A stretch of DNA of 64,000 nt from an uncultured Alphaproteobacteria bacterium (GTDB lineage: Bacteria > Pseudomonadota > Alphaproteobacteria > GCA-2731375). Within the stretch, counting starts at the first letter, position 1. Each line of letters begins with the position of its first letter. The stretch is from contig CATOSZ010000003.1 in the NCBI GenBank assembly GCA_951812805.1, positions 248,001-312,000 of the forward strand, read 5' to 3'. The translations under genes and the position numbers were made by a program. The notes beneath the pieces are model-generated. The model had not been told where the DNA came from, ran no database searches, and saw nothing but the letters and a program-made list of their open reading frames with translations. This document shows positions 9,769 through 19,943 of the stretch, piece by piece.

Positions 9769-10143
9769 GGCGGCTTCCGATGATTGCGCGGGTTCGGGGT
9801 CGAGGCGTCGAGAGTGTAGCGCGTCCCCGCGCGAAACTCTCCTGTATCACCAGACCTGTTCGCCCTCGTCATAAAGTTGGCGACGAATTGCCGCCGATCC
9901 CCGCCGATCCCCCCGCCGATCCCGTTGTCTTCGGGTGGGATCGAGCCGCAAATCGATTGTCCGGCGTTGGCGGCGCTTTCTCGTGCCGAGAGCCCATATC
10001 CGAAGCCGGGGGCATAGTCGCCGTTTGGCGGACATGGCTCCCACGGCCGGGATTAGCCAGGAACGGATGTGGCGTCTCGGTTGAAATCCCGCGCCCAGCG
10101 GAAAAGAATACCAATCCTTCCAAATTGGAAACGGAATGAGCTG
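9769..10143. other. intergenic region, no gene seen
   Basis: 375 nt without a convincing coding frame. The right part is less GC-rich than the core genes and contains a perfect 13-bp palindrome, TTCCAAATTGGAA (10118-10130), just upstream of the hydrolase gene; it could be an operator but nothing else supports this. Confidence 0.5.
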
Positions 10144-10953
10144 ATGCGAAACCGGGTAGACATTTTGCTTGCGGCTTTGTTCTGGTTGACTTTGACAGCG
10201 CCGGTCCATGCAACCACCGCTCCCTGCACACCGCCGAGTTCGCAAAATGTGACGTTACTCAGCAAGGACCGAGAAGGTGAGACCGTTCCGATTTCCGCCC
10301 ACTTGCTGAAACCATTGGGCAACGGTCCCTTCCCGGCCTTGGTTTTGCTGCACGGGAACCCCGGCGGCCTCCAACCCGGATATCTCTGCGTGGCAAAGAA
10401 GATGGCACATTGGGGGTATGTCACCCTCGTCATCGACAGCAACAGTGCGCCTTCGAGAAATCGTGAACTGTCGATTGGCTCATATTTGGCCACAGAACAG
10501 GCGCAAGACGCCTATCAAGGTCGAAACTACTTGGCTGGGTTGCGCGTTGTTGACAGTCGACGTGTAGGTGTTGTCGGTTGGTCCAAGGGCGGCCGGGCGG
10601 CACTTGCCGCTGTTTCAAGTCACCAATCGAGCTACAACGGAAAATCGTATGGCGTTGACAAGTACGGTCATTTCGCCGCAGTTGTGGCCATTTACCCGAG
10701 TTGCTTCGCTGAACTTAACGATCTCTCAGCCCCATTGTTGCTACTTATCGGCGCGAGAGACACGACGGTGTCCGCGAGGTATTGCCAAGAAATGTTGCGT
10801 ACCGTTTCGTCAACGCATGACGTCGAGTTGAAGGTGTATCCGGAGGCTGGACATGGTTTCGATGGGCCATGGTCTGGCTGGACGCGAGAGGGCAGTGTGG
10901 CATCTGACTCTCGGTCAAGACTCCAACGCTTTTTAGCCAAGCATCTCAGTTGA
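10144..10953 (+). CDS. secreted dienelactone-hydrolase-like alpha/beta hydrolase
   Basis: A 269-aa alpha/beta hydrolase. I start at the ATG at 10144, which opens a clean signal peptide (MRNRVDILLAALFWLTLTAP, cut after VHA). The nucleophile elbow is GWSKGG, so serine replaces the cysteine usual in dienelactone hydrolases; the acid is probably Asp in LLIGARDTTV and the base His in GHGFD. LLHGNPGG supplies the oxyanion loop. It should hydrolyse an ester or lactone in the periplasm; the substrate is unknown. Base composition and codon use are clearly less GC-biased than the neighbours and it sits between a pseudogene and a transposase, all signs of lateral transfer. Confidence 0.75.
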   Translation: MRNRVDILLAALFWLTLTAPVHATTAPCTPPSSQNVTLLSKDREGETVPISAHLLKPLGNGPFPALVLLHGNPGGLQPGYLCVAKKMAHWGYVTLVIDSNSAPSRNRELSIGSYLATEQAQDAYQGRNYLAGLRVVDSRRVGVVGWSKGGRAALAAVSSHQSSYNGKSYGVDKYGHFAAVVAIYPSCFAELNDLSAPLLLLIGARDTTVSARYCQEMLRTVSSTHDVELKVYPEAGHGFDGPWSGWTREGSVASDSRSRLQRFLAKHLS

Positions 10954-11000
10954 TCTAACCAAGTGCCCAGGGCAATTCCGTTCCGCAATTCCGGGCATGC

Positions 11001-11136
11001 AATTCCGGGGACAGTATATCAATTCTTACATGAATCCGGGGACAGTATATCAATTCTTGACGTATTGCCGATGTATGGCTAGCGGAATCCGGGGACAGTA
11101 TATCAATTCTTGACGTATTGCCGATGTATGGCTAGC
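11001..11136 (+). repeat. tandem REP-like repeats, 53-bp period, upstream of RAYT
   Basis: Two identical 52-bp copies (11032-11083 and 11085-11136) begin GAATCCGGGGACAG and end ATGTATGGCTAGC; a partial copy (11001-11028) carries AATTCCGGGGACAG and the AT-rich core. Two shorter AATTCCG fragments lie at 10973-10994. The GGGGACAGTATAT-type core is the sort of motif seen beside REP-associated tyrosine transposases, and a related GGGACAGAAATAATT sits at the transposase stop codon (about 11734-11750). Confidence 0.8.
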
Positions 11137-11144
11137 TTCGCGTG

Positions 11145-11747
11145 ATGGCCCGCATCGCTCGTCTCGTCGTCCCCGGAGAGCCGCATCACGTCACCCAGCG
11201 TGGCAATCGACGCCTGCAAACTTTCTTCGACGACGACGATTATCGCGCCTATGTCGAGCTGCTGGCCGCCGCTTGCGGGCGGACCGGCGTCGAATGCTGG
11301 GCCTATTGCCTGATGCCGAACCACGTGCACTTGATCCTGGTGCCGCCGCGCGAGGCGATCGACGACGGCCCGGCGCCGGCGGACAGCCTGCGCGCCTGTC
11401 TCGGCGAAGCGCATCGACGCTACACCCGGCGGGTCAACTTCCGAGAAGGCTGGCGGGGGCATCTCTGGCAGGAGCGGTTTCATTCCTTCGTCATGGGCGC
11501 CCCCTATCTGCTGGCCTGCGCGGCCTATGTTGAACGCAATCCCGTCAAGGCGGCGCTGGTGGCGCGGGCCGAGGCCTGGCCCTGGTCGAGCGCGGCGGCG
11601 CACCTCGCGGGACGGGACGACGACCTCTGCCGGGTGGCGCCGTTACTGGAACGGGCGAAGCGGTGGCGCGGTCTCGGTTGGAACGAGGTTGTGGCGGGGC
11701 GAGACGACGACGACGAACTGGAGCGGTTTGTAGCGGGACAGAAATAA
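11145..11747 (+). CDS. REP-associated tyrosine transposase (RAYT, Y1/IS200-like)
   Basis: A 200-aa single-domain Y1 transposase. Diagnostic motifs: HHVTQRGN near the N-terminus, the HUH-type metal site MPNHVHLILV at about residue 61, a candidate catalytic Tyr in RRYTRRVN (about residue 92), GHLWQERF and YVERNPVKAALV. These enzymes nick single-stranded REP hairpins. The GTG just before the ATG at 11145 is in frame but the ATG fits the family start. The gene abuts the tandem repeats at 11001-11136, which are its likely substrate. Confidence 0.88.
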   Translation: MARIARLVVPGEPHHVTQRGNRRLQTFFDDDDYRAYVELLAAACGRTGVECWAYCLMPNHVHLILVPPREAIDDGPAPADSLRACLGEAHRRYTRRVNFREGWRGHLWQERFHSFVMGAPYLLACAAYVERNPVKAALVARAEAWPWSSAAAHLAGRDDDLCRVAPLLERAKRWRGLGWNEVVAGRDDDDELERFVAGQK

Positions 11748-11864
11748 TTAAGAATCATGTTCGGAAATATTTTTTCACGGTCGAAACCGTCTGGAAAATC
11801 GCCGTGATTTTGGGGGCATTCCGGCCTGGAAAATCGGCCACGATGCGTTGGTGATGGAGGCCTT

Positions 11865-12274
11865 TCATGAGACCCTGTAGATTTTCCAATTGATCCACCA
11901 CCGGCCCCCGCGCACTGGTCGAATATCAGTGACCCCCTTACACCAGAGATCGAGCTTGAGGCGCAGCGTCTGACCGCCGCTCCAGCGCGTTAAAGGCAAG
12001 ACAGTGACCTGCACACCCCACAATACGTCCGGCGGGACACCTGGATTAGATATCACGTGGGCATTGGTAATCCCGCCCGTGCCGAGATAGGTGGCGTCGG
12101 TGCCATTCCAGGCGCTGATCGGCACGCCGGTCCGCTCCACGAACCAGGTGCCGGCGAGCCTAATCGCCGCGGAATGTTTGACGCCCCAGCGGGGGATGGG
12201 GAGAGATCCCTGATCGGCGACGATCTTGCGCGAGATGACGACGCCGTTGAATTCGGCGTCCCCGGACTTCTGGA
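11865..12274 (-). pseudogene. C-terminal remnant of the phage tail-tip protein
   Basis: Reading the minus strand from the left edge of the IS21 element gives an open frame RIQKSGDAEFNGVVISRK and on to KIYRVS, stop at 11865. It has no start of its own. Joined to the end of the large tail protein (…TGKSGWRIQ), it restores GWRIQ-KSGDAEFNGV, the typical phage tail 'GWRI...GDAEFNN' junction, after removal of the IS and one copy of its 7-bp duplication. So this is the last ~136 codons of the tail gene, separated by transposition. Confidence 0.88.
12268..12274 (+). repeat. left target-site duplication of the IS21 element
   Basis: TTCTGGA at 12268-12274 is repeated at 14900-14906, immediately outside the TG...CA ends of the element. 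A 7-bp duplication is within the IS21-family range. Confidence 0.85.
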
Positions 12275-12446
12275 TGCGCGTTTCGGAAAGTCCCGGACAC
12301 CGATTACGGAAAGTCCTGGCCAGAGATTTCAGTAAGTCGCGGCCAGTGATTCCGGAAAGTCCCGGACAGCATCACGGGGCGATCTGAGTTCAGCTTTCGG
12401 GTGCGCCGTCTCGGCGTCTACCTCTTGGCTTTTGCCGGGAGGGGAC

Positions 12447-14000
12447 ATGCCCAGACGGAAGCAGACGAGACGAACGACGGTGAGAGATGCACGAACGATC
12501 CTGCGGCTGACGCATGACCAAGGCCTCTCGGCGCGAGAGGTGGCGGAACGGCTGAAGGTCTCCAAGACGACAGTGTCGACCTATTTGCTGCGGGCCCGCG
12601 AGGTCGGCCTTACCGCCTGGCCGCTGCCGGCGGAATACGAGGACGACGCGGTCCTGCAAGAGACGCTGTTCCGCCGCATGGGCCGGCCCCCGCGCGACAG
12701 GTGCGAGCCGCACTGGCCGACGGTCGCGGCCGAGCTGAAGCGCAAGGGGGTGACGCTGACCCTGCTCTGGCAGGAATACCGCGCCTCACATCCCGATGGC
12801 TACGGCTACACCTGGTTCTGCGAAGCCTTCACGGCGTTCAAGCGGCGCACCGGCGCCACCTGGCGCAACCGCCACGAGGCCGGTGCGGTCATGCAGACCG
12901 ATTATGCCGGCCAGACGGTGGACATCGTCGACCCCGAGACCGGCGAGGTGCACGACGCGCAGATCTTCGTCGCCGTGCTGGGCGCTTCCTCGCTCACCTT
13001 CGCCACCGCCAGCCTGACCCAGCGCCTGCCCGACTGGGTCGCCGGACAATGCCGGGCGCTCGCCTACTTCGGCGGCGTGCCCAAGAGCATCGTCTGCGAT
13101 AACCTCAAGGCCGGCGTCGCCAAGCCGCTCTGGTTCGAGCCGACCCTCAACCCGACCTTCGCCGCGCTCGCCGAGCACTACGACACCACCGTCCTGCCGA
13201 CCCGGGTCCGCAAGCCGCGCGACAAGGCCAAGGTCGAAGTCGCCGTCCAGGTCGTCGAGCGCTGGATCCTGGCAAGACTGCGCAATACGCGCTTCTTCTC
13301 CCTCGACCAGCTCAACCGGGCGATCCGCGACCTCCTCGAGGAGCTCAACGAGCGGCCCATGCGCAACCTTGGAAAGAGCCGGCGCCAGATGTTCGAGGCC
13401 ATCGAGCGCGAGGCCCTGGCACCCCTGCCGACGACGCCCTTCGAATATGCCGAATGGAAGACCGCCAAGGTCCATTCCGACTATCACGTCGACGTCGAGC
13501 GCAGCTTCTACTCCGTGCCGCACGGCCTGATCGGCCGCAAGGTCCAAGTCCGGCTCACTCACCGCACGGTCGAGATCTTCCACAACCACAAGCGCGTCGC
13601 CAGCCATCTCCGCCGCTCACCGCATGGCGGCCATGCCACGATCCCGGCCCACATGCCCAAGGCGCACCAGCGCTATGCCGAGCGAACGCCACAAAGCCTG
13701 ATCGACCAGGCCAGCCGCATCGGCCCCAACGCCGCCCTCCTGGTCGAGCGGATGATCCGCGATCGGCCCCATCCCGAGCAAGGCTATCGCAGCGCCATGG
13801 GCGTCTTGTCGCTCGCCCGCCGATACGAACCGGAACGCGTCGAGGCCGCCTGCGCACGCGCGCTCACCATCAACACGACCAGCTACTCATCGCTCGCCGC
13901 CATCCTCAAGTCCGGCCTCGATCGCACACGCCCCGAGCGCGAACCGCTTCTGCCGCTGCCGCCACACACCAACATCCGCGGCCCCGGCTACTACCGATAA
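12447..14000 (+). CDS. istA: IS21-family transposase IstA
   Basis: IstA (517 aa) is the DDE transposase of the element. The N-terminal helix-turn-helix reads [20 protein letters not shown]; the integrase core begins at [12 protein letters not shown] (first Asp), with [10 protein letters not shown] (second Asp) and [16 protein letters not shown] (the Glu region), followed by the Mu-transposase C-terminal domain. The ATG at 12447 has GGGAGGGG just upstream; a TTG 15 nt earlier is in frame but less likely. Confidence 0.93.
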   Translation: MPRRKQTRRTTVRDARTILRLTHDQGLSAREVAERLKVSKTTVSTYLLRAREVGLTAWPLPAEYEDDAVLQETLFRRMGRPPRDRCEPHWPTVAAELKRKGVTLTLLWQEYRASHPDGYGYTWFCEAFTAFKRRTGATWRNRHEAGAVMQTDYAGQTVDIVDPETGEVHDAQIFVAVLGASSLTFATASLTQRLPDWVAGQCRALAYFGGVPKSIVCDNLKAGVAKPLWFEPTLNPTFAALAEHYDTTVLPTRVRKPRDKAKVEVAVQVVERWILARLRNTRFFSLDQLNRAIRDLLEELNERPMRNLGKSRRQMFEAIEREALAPLPTTPFEYAEWKTAKVHSDYHVDVERSFYSVPHGLIGRKVQVRLTHRTVEIFHNHKRVASHLRRSPHGGHATIPAHMPKAHQRYAERTPQSLIDQASRIGPNAALLVERMIRDRPHPEQGYRSAMGVLSLARRYEPERVEAACARALTINTTSYSSLAAILKSGLDRTRPEREPLLPLPPHTNIRGPGYYR

Positions 14001-14017
14001 CCAGGAGAAGACACCTC

Positions 14018-14794
14018 ATGCTGACACACCCGACCCTCGACCAGATGCAGGCCCTCGGCTTCAAGGGCATGGCAGAGGCTTACCGCGACATGGCCGAGCG
14101 AGGCCAATCATCGGAATTGAACCGCGAGGACTGGCTCGCCCTCATGCTCGACCGCGAGGCCGCCACCCGCGCCGACAAGCGCCTCGCCAACCGCCTCAGA
14201 CAGGCCAGGCTACGCTTCCCCGAGGCCTGCATCGAGGACATCGACTTCGCCGCCGAACGAGGCCTCGACCGCCGCGCCGTCCTCTCTCTCGCCCAGGGCG
14301 TCTGGCTCAAGGCACACGAGAACCTCATCGTCACCGGCCAGACCGGAACCGGCAAGACATGGCTCGCCTGTGCCATCGCCCATCAGGCCGCCAGGCTCGA
14401 TCATTCCGTCCTCTACGTCCGCATGCCCAGGCTCTTCGAGGACCTCGCCATGGCCCGCCTCGACGGCCGGCTGCCCCGCCTGATCGACCGCCTCGCCCGG
14501 GTCCAGCTGCTCGTCCTCGACGACTGGGGAACCCATGGCCTGACCGACCGCCAGCGCCTCGATCTCCTGGAAATCTGCGAGGAACGATACCACCGACGCT
14601 CAACCCTCATCACCGCGCAGATCCCCGTGACCGCCTGGCACGACCTGATCGGCGAGGCCACCATCGCCGACGCCATCCTCGACCGCGTCATCCACAACGC
14701 CCACCGCATCGGCTTGAAAGGCGACAGCATGCGAAAGAAGAAATCGACGACCGACTTGACCCAGCCAACCACAACGGAAAACAATCCCGACTGA
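14018..14794 (+). CDS. istB: IS21-family helper ATPase IstB
   Basis: IstB (258 aa) is the AAA+ ATPase that assists IstA. Walker A is [11 protein letters not shown] at about residue 107 and Walker B is [12 protein letters not shown]. The ATG at 14018 follows an AGGAGA ribosome-binding site and lies 17 nt after istA. The C-terminus is basic (MRKKKST). The frame is open further upstream inside istA, but that part is a shadow. Confidence 0.93.
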   Translation: MLTHPTLDQMQALGFKGMAEAYRDMAERGQSSELNREDWLALMLDREAATRADKRLANRLRQARLRFPEACIEDIDFAAERGLDRRAVLSLAQGVWLKAHENLIVTGQTGTGKTWLACAIAHQAARLDHSVLYVRMPRLFEDLAMARLDGRLPRLIDRLARVQLLVLDDWGTHGLTDRQRLDLLEICEERYHRRSTLITAQIPVTAWHDLIGEATIADAILDRVIHNAHRIGLKGDSMRKKKSTTDLTQPTTTENNPD

Positions 14795-14899
14795 CGGCAA
14801 CAAGGCACCCGAAGCCAAACTCCCGGAACCGGCCGGGACTTTATGAAATCGGTGGCCAGGACTTACTGAAACCGCCGTCCGGAACTACCGAAATCCGCA

Positions 14900-14906
14900 T
14901 TCTGGA
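14900..14906 (+). repeat. right target-site duplication of the IS21 element
   Basis: TTCTGGA, identical to 12268-12274, next to the CA end of the element; the tail-gene reading frame resumes here. Confidence 0.85.
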
Positions 14907-17900
14907 TGCGCCAGCCGGATTTACCGGTCCGAAAATTAGAACTCTGAATGACGCCAGAAAGTTTCTCGCTACCGACCGCCCCGTCCCTGATCCCCTGCGA
15001 GCCGACGACGATAGAGCCGGCGCGGATGTGAGAGCTGGTAATGGAGTTAGCCGCGATCGCGTTCGCGGTTACGCTTCCGGGCATCAGAATATTCCCGTCG
15101 AGGCGTTTATCGATGCGTAGCCACGCGCGACCCGACCAGGCGCGGGTCTCTGCCCACGAGCCGCTCGGGTAATACAGTGTGACTGTATCTGAGACTATCG
15201 GAGCACCAGGCAACGCGAGACGAGCCTCCGCGCCAGACCATGCGGCGCGAAGAGCGCGGCGATAAAAGTCCCCCCGCGCGCGCTTTCCGGACGCGCCATC
15301 CTCGCCATCCTCGCCGTCCCTGCCGGGATCGCCATCCTTGCCGTCGCGAGAGTACCGCGAGAACAGCGCGGGGGTGGAGAAATTACCCCAAGCGCCGGCG
15401 CGGCCCTGGCGGCTGGATACCCACTCGGAGGGGAGGTCGACGGTGACCCCCCGGGGATCGCGCGACCAGCCGTAGGGGAGATAGGAGTCTACGACACGGT
15501 CGCCCGTGGGCCGGGCGGGCGCGGTGGCGCCCGCCGTGCGGCGAAAGATGTATTCGGTCGACCGGGCGGCGCCGCGCGGTGGCGGCAGGGTGGCGGCGGC
15601 GTAGGCCGGTTCCGACTCCCGGCCGTGGGCGTCGACCGCCACGATGGCGAAGCGCCAGGTGCCGGCGGGCGGATCCTGGCTCTCCCAGGGACTGGCGGTG
15701 AGCAGGCCGTCGTGCAGCGGCGTCATGGCCGAGCGTGGGTCCCGCGCGCCCGGCGCGTACAGAATGCGGTATCCGACGACGGTGGGGGATGCGGCGTCGC
15801 GCCAGCCGAAGCGCCGGGTGCCGTCGGCGGCGGCCGCGACCGTGAAGGCCTCCGGCGCGGCGGGCGCCGGGCCGGCCACGCCGGCGGCCTTGAATTTGGC
15901 CACGAAGGGCGTGCCCGCCGGGGCGGCGTCGGAGCCGGGCGTCACCACCACGTCGATTTCGCCGCCGGCGCGGGCGATCCAGCTGGCGCTGGTCTCGCCG
16001 GCGGAGAGCCTGGCGACGACGCGCATCTCGCCGCCGTCGTCGGCGCGGATGGTGCCGCCACGCCAGTCGCCGGCCACGGAGAGTGTGGCGGTGATCTCCA
16101 CCAAGTGGGCGCGGCCAACCTGGACGGGCGCCTCCGAGAAGCCGATGGCGAGCACACGCGGCGTCTCGCGGCGCAGGCGGGGCAGCGGCACCGCGAGGTC
16201 GGAGGTGGCGGCCCGGTGATAGGCGTCGACCTCGTCGATCGCCTCGAAGCGGGTCGTGCCGTCGGCGCGCGGCCGGACCGAGACGATCCGGACCTTGGCC
16301 GGCGGGCTGCCGGCCGGGTAGAGCCGCCAGAGGATGTCCAGGGGATCGTCGCCCGCCGCGCCCGGGGCGGCGGGCAGCGGCGCGGCCAACAGGACCTCGT
16401 CATCGCCCCCGCCGCCAGGACGAGCGACCAGGGTGGTGTGCAGGGCGCCGTCGGCGAGACGCAGGATTATGTAATCCTCGCCGGTGAGCTCGACGGGGCG
16501 GGAGAGACGCAGGCGGCGCTCGTTGCCGCCGAGCAGACGGCCGGCGAGGCCGCCGTCGATCAGGCCGTGGGTCAGCCTGACGACGTCGCCGCGCTGGATC
16601 AGCAGGCCCTCGTCGGCCATGTCCCAGGCGATGCGGCGGCGGTGATAGATCTGCCGCGCGGCCTGCAAATTGCATTCGGTGGCCGCCTGCGCACGCTTCG
16701 TCACGCCGGGCAGCGTGACGGTCACGCTACGGGCCGGCGCGCCACGCACGCCCGGCGCCAGGCGGCGGACGCTGTTCCACTGCCAGTCCAGGTCGGGTTC
16801 GACGTAGCGGCAGACGATCTCCTCGGCGCCCGTCGCCGCGGCCCAGTCGACCTCGAGGGAGCCGGCAAGGATGTTCTCGGGCGTGATCAGCGCGGTGACC
16901 GGCGTCCCCGCGGCCTCCCAGACCACGCCGAGCTTGCCGGCGGCCCAGCTCGGGCTGGCGCGGCCACAGCGCGCGATCAGGGTGAGGACCTGGGCCTGCG
17001 TCATGGCGCGGTCGATCGCGTAATCGCAGGCCAACCCCTGGGCCTCGCACCAGGCGCCCCAGCGCTTGAGGGCCGCGTCGTCGACCCGCGCGGGCGGCAG
17101 GCCGGCGCCGGCCTTGAGCTGGCCATCAACGAACACGCCGCGGGCGAACCAGCGGTAGATCCAGGCCGGGTTCGAGGTGACCCGGGGTGCGCTCCAGCGC
17201 CGGCCGTCCCAGACCGGGACCCTCTGGCTCACCATGGCGGATATTTTCTCCAGGCGGCCGGAGACCTGGCCGGAGGCGCGGAACTTGAGGCCGAGCCGGG
17301 TCTGACCGCTGTAATCGGCGCTATCCGGCTGATAGCCGCGTAGCGCGGTCCAATGCAGCCGGTCGATGACGTATTTACTGTCTTCCGGCGCCCGGAGACG
17401 CCGCAGGCGGACATGGTGGGCTTTGTCGGCGCCGGCATTCGTCAGGGTGAGAGCGATGGTCCGGCGATAGGGTGTCCGTTTGTCCCAGGCGAGGGTACGG
17501 CGGAGTGCGACCTTGCCGACATCGCCGCCCTCAGGCCAGTGCTCGATCTCGATCTCGACGGCGCGACGCCCAGGGTCGCCCTTCTTCGATAGAGTGAACA
17601 GCTGCCCGGCGATGTCGATGGCGGCACGGGCCGTGCCGGCGGGCAGCACGCGCTCGATCCAATCGGTAGCATCGAGCGCGGCGCCCTCGACGGTGTCGAC
17701 GTTACCCGCGACCAGCGAGATCGTGCCGCCACCGCGCGCCCACTCGGTCTCGACGCCCTCGTAGACGGAGAGCGGTGTGTCGCCGTGACGGAGATCGCGG
17801 ATCTCGAGGTTGCCGAAGCCGAAGTTGAAGATCTGGAAGAGGCCCTGTTCGACCCGACCGTCCGCGCCGGCGGCGAACTCGGCGTATTCACGGGCCCCGA

Positions 17901-18498
17901 GGTCGGGGAACATCCGGTGGGTACCGAGCACGAGGGGCAGGCGGGCGTAGAGGCGCGCCCGGTTGGCGCCGCCGGCCAGCGAATAGACCGCCTCGCCCGG
18001 CGCGCCGCCGCCCGGCGCGTCGGGCGAAGGCGGCGGGACGAGGGCGTTGGCGACCAGGGTGCCGCCGATCAGCACGGCGGCGCTGGCCGCACTGGCGGCG
18101 AACTGGCTGCCGAGCAAGGCGACGCCGGCCGGACCGCCGATATAGGCGGCGCCGGCGATGATGGCGATCTGCAGGGCGATGGCGAGGGCGTTGGAGTCGC
18201 CACCGGCGGGCACGACGCGCAGGGTCACGATGTCGCCGGGGCCGAGCCTCGCCGCTGGCCAGAGTGCGCGGGCGACCGGGCAGCCATTCAGGGCGATGGC
18301 GACGTGGCCCGGGTCCGCGCCCAGACGCCGCGCCTCCTGGGCGGCGAGGCTCGCCAGGGTCTCGTGGCCCCGGAGCGCCACACGCCGTGTCTCGCGGCCC
18401 TCGGCGGTCAGCGGATGGGGCCAGAGGTCGGCGACCGCGGCCTGTTCCGGGGCGGTGCAAGGGCCGGAAACGGGCGTTTCTCGCATCTTTACAGCCAC
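14907..18498 (-). pseudogene. phage tail-tip / host-specificity protein, C-terminus displaced by IS21
   Basis: A J-like (TipJ-type) tail protein, about 1,200 residues before the interruption. The N-terminal part has a hydrophobic stretch (ALAIALQIAIIAGAAYIGG), then tail-tip domains, fibronectin-like segments around residues 880-970, and a collagen-like run GKDGDPGRDGEDGEDGASG near residue 1,090. The native frame stops matching at GWRIQ; the following residues to the stop at 14863 are translated from IS DNA. The last 136 codons lie at 11865-12274. Start is either the GTG at 18498, overlapping the peptidase gene by 10 nt, or the ATG at 18486. It would bind the host receptor in an intact phage. 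Confidence 0.85.
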
Positions 18499-18911
18499 CG
18501 GTACAGGCCTTGGATCTCGAGGCCACGGGCCGCCAGGCTGGCGGCGGGGTGCAGCACGGTGCCGACGCCCCGCTGACAGTGCAGCACCCAGGCGTCGCTT
18601 TCGATTCCGACGTGGAGGCCGATGTGGTGGCCGAGGCCGCGCCGCCGGCCGGCGGCGCGCATCAGCACGCCGTCGCCCTCTGTCGCTCTCTCGCCGTGGG
18701 CGAGGGGGCGGGCGTATTCAGTGGCGAGCGCGCCCACCTGGGCGTCGCGCCCGCGCACGCCCCGGGCGCGCGGCGGCGGCGACCAGTGCCGGGCGAAGCG
18801 CTCGGCCAGGACGAGAGCGACGAGATCGGCGCAGTCGAAGGCGCCTTCGATATAAGGTCGGCCGATGTAGGCCTCGCTCCAGTGTCGCGACGTGGCGGCG
18901 GCTTCAGACAT
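18489..18911 (-). CDS. phage NlpC/P60-family peptidase
   Basis: A 140-aa NlpC/P60 cysteine peptidase of the type encoded before the tail-tip gene in siphophages and gene transfer agents, used to cut peptidoglycan locally during DNA entry. The catalytic Cys is in EGAFDCADLVALV (about residue 26) and the His in GLGHHIGLHVG (about residue 101). The start is set at the ATG at 18911, which fits the family; the upstream open frame is a shadow of the DUF1833 gene. It overlaps that gene by 8 nt. Confidence 0.85.
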   Translation of the reverse strand: MSEAAATSRHWSEAYIGRPYIEGAFDCADLVALVLAERFARHWSPPPRARGVRGRDAQVGALATEYARPLAHGERATEGDGVLMRAAGRRRGLGHHIGLHVGIESDAWVLHCQRGVGTVLHPAASLAARGLEIQGLYRWL

Positions 18912-19575
18912 CGATCCCTCCGTCGTCGGGCGAGGCGCTATCTTCGGGGCCGTCGGGGCCGTCGGGGCCGTCGTCGCCGTGGTCGCTCTCGCCCTGATCG
19001 TCGGACGGGCCCAAGGATCCAGGCGCTGGCGACGGCGGTGGGGGTGGTGGCGGCGGGTCGACGTCGACGTCGCCACCGCCACCGGTCGGGCCGTTGGCGG
19101 CCGTCGCCGCGCCGAACAGGCCGGGCGCGGTCTCGGGGTCGTACCGCACGGCGACCGCGTCGCGGTCCAGCAGCGGATCGTAGCCGAGCGTGACCGTCAC
19201 CCGCTCGTCGTCGTAGCGCACGTGCAGGACGTCCAGCACCGCCTCCCATTCGATGGCGCGGCGCGCGGCGAGCACCAGCATTACCCGGCAGGTGGCGCCG
19301 GCGGCCCCACCCGCGCGCTCGATCCATTGCGTCAGATCGCGGCCGACGTTGTCGAGCACGAGTTCGGCCGAGGGGGCGCGGCCCTCGACGTCGTCGGCCA
19401 GGCGCAGCATGAAGCCGAGCGCATCGTAACGGTGCCGGCCGATCGTGATCGGTGTCGTGTGGGAGACCACGCGCACCGGGTCGGTTATCGCCGGGTGGCG
19501 GATCTCCAGGGCGGCCAGCACCACGTCGTCGGCGCCGAGGGTGGAGAGCGTGCGGCGGAATCGTGCTGTCGTCAT
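18904..19575 (-). CDS. DUF1833 phage protein with Pro-rich and Gly-Pro-Asp tail
   Basis: The first ~155 of 223 residues match the DUF1833 phage family (ALEIRHPAITDPVRVV, AELVLDNVGRDLTQWI, ending APGLF), a probable tail-tip baseplate component. The last ~65 residues are low-complexity: a run of prolines, then acidic GPDGPDGP-like repeats. This extension is not part of the domain and may be a flexible or collagen-like spacer, or a repeat expansion. The ATG overlaps the upstream gene by ATGA. Confidence 0.8.
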   Translation of the reverse strand: MTTARFRRTLSTLGADDVVLAALEIRHPAITDPVRVVSHTTPITIGRHRYDALGFMLRLADDVEGRAPSAELVLDNVGRDLTQWIERAGGAAGATCRVMLVLAARRAIEWEAVLDVLHVRYDDERVTVTLGYDPLLDRDAVAVRYDPETAPGLFGAATAANGPTGGGGDVDVDPPPPPPPPSPAPGSLGPSDDQGESDHGDDGPDGPDGPEDSASPDDGGIDV

Positions 19576-19943
19576 ATCCGGTCCGCCTCCAGGCCCTCGA
19601 TTTCCAGGGCGGCCGCCCAGTAGCGTCTGTCCTGGGCGGGAGAGCGCGCGGCGTAGCGGATGGAGCCGGCGCCACCGCGCACCCGCGCCCGGCGAAGGAC
19701 GCCATCGTGCGGGTCGTTCCAGGCGAACCAGCGGTGGGCGTGGCGCGCCGCCCAGACCCGGAAGCGCGCGAGATCGGCGTCGCTGTCGATATGGACCCGC
19801 ACGATGCGCACCAGCAGCGCCGAGGTCGACCGGCGGGCCTGGCGCACCGCGCCGCTCTCGAACGTCGTGCGGCGGACGTCGACGTCCTGAACGACCTCAT
19901 AGCCATCGGCCTCGACAACCGCGTATGCGGGCCACGCGGTCAT
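19572..19943 (-). CDS. small phage tail protein, unknown function
   Basis: A 123-aa protein between tape measure and DUF1833, the slot of a minor tail (M-like) protein. It has YEVVQDVDVRRTTFESGAV at the N-terminus and a Trp/Arg-rich middle (RVWAARHAHRWFAWNDPHDG), with no motif I can assign. I start at the ATG at 19943, which overlaps the tape-measure stop by ATGA; an in-frame upstream extension overlaps the tape-measure gene. Confidence 0.7.
   Translation of the reverse strand: MTAWPAYAVVEADGYEVVQDVDVRRTTFESGAVRQARRSTSALLVRIVRVHIDSDADLARFRVWAARHAHRWFAWNDPHDGVLRRARVRGGAGSIRYAARSPAQDRRYWAAALEIEGLEADRI

Larger units (their letters stand above)
12275..14899 (+). mobile_element. IS21-family insertion sequence (istA/istB), 2625 bp
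   Basis: Bounded by 5'-TG (TGCGCGTTTCGG) at 12275 and CA-3' at 14899, whose reverse complement TGCGGATTTCGG matches the left end. Each end carries several copies of a GGAAAGTCCCGGACA-like box (left: about 12284, 12308, 12330 and 12354; right: three copies at about 14828-14892), the multiple terminal sites typical of IS21. It encodes intact IstA and IstB and is inserted in the phage tail gene with a 7-bp duplication, so it looks recent and possibly active. Confidence 0.92.

Noticed and set aside
14863-14906. Native C-terminus of the tail protein after GWRIQ
   Set aside because: These last residues are translated from IS21 DNA; the true C-terminus is at 11865-12274.
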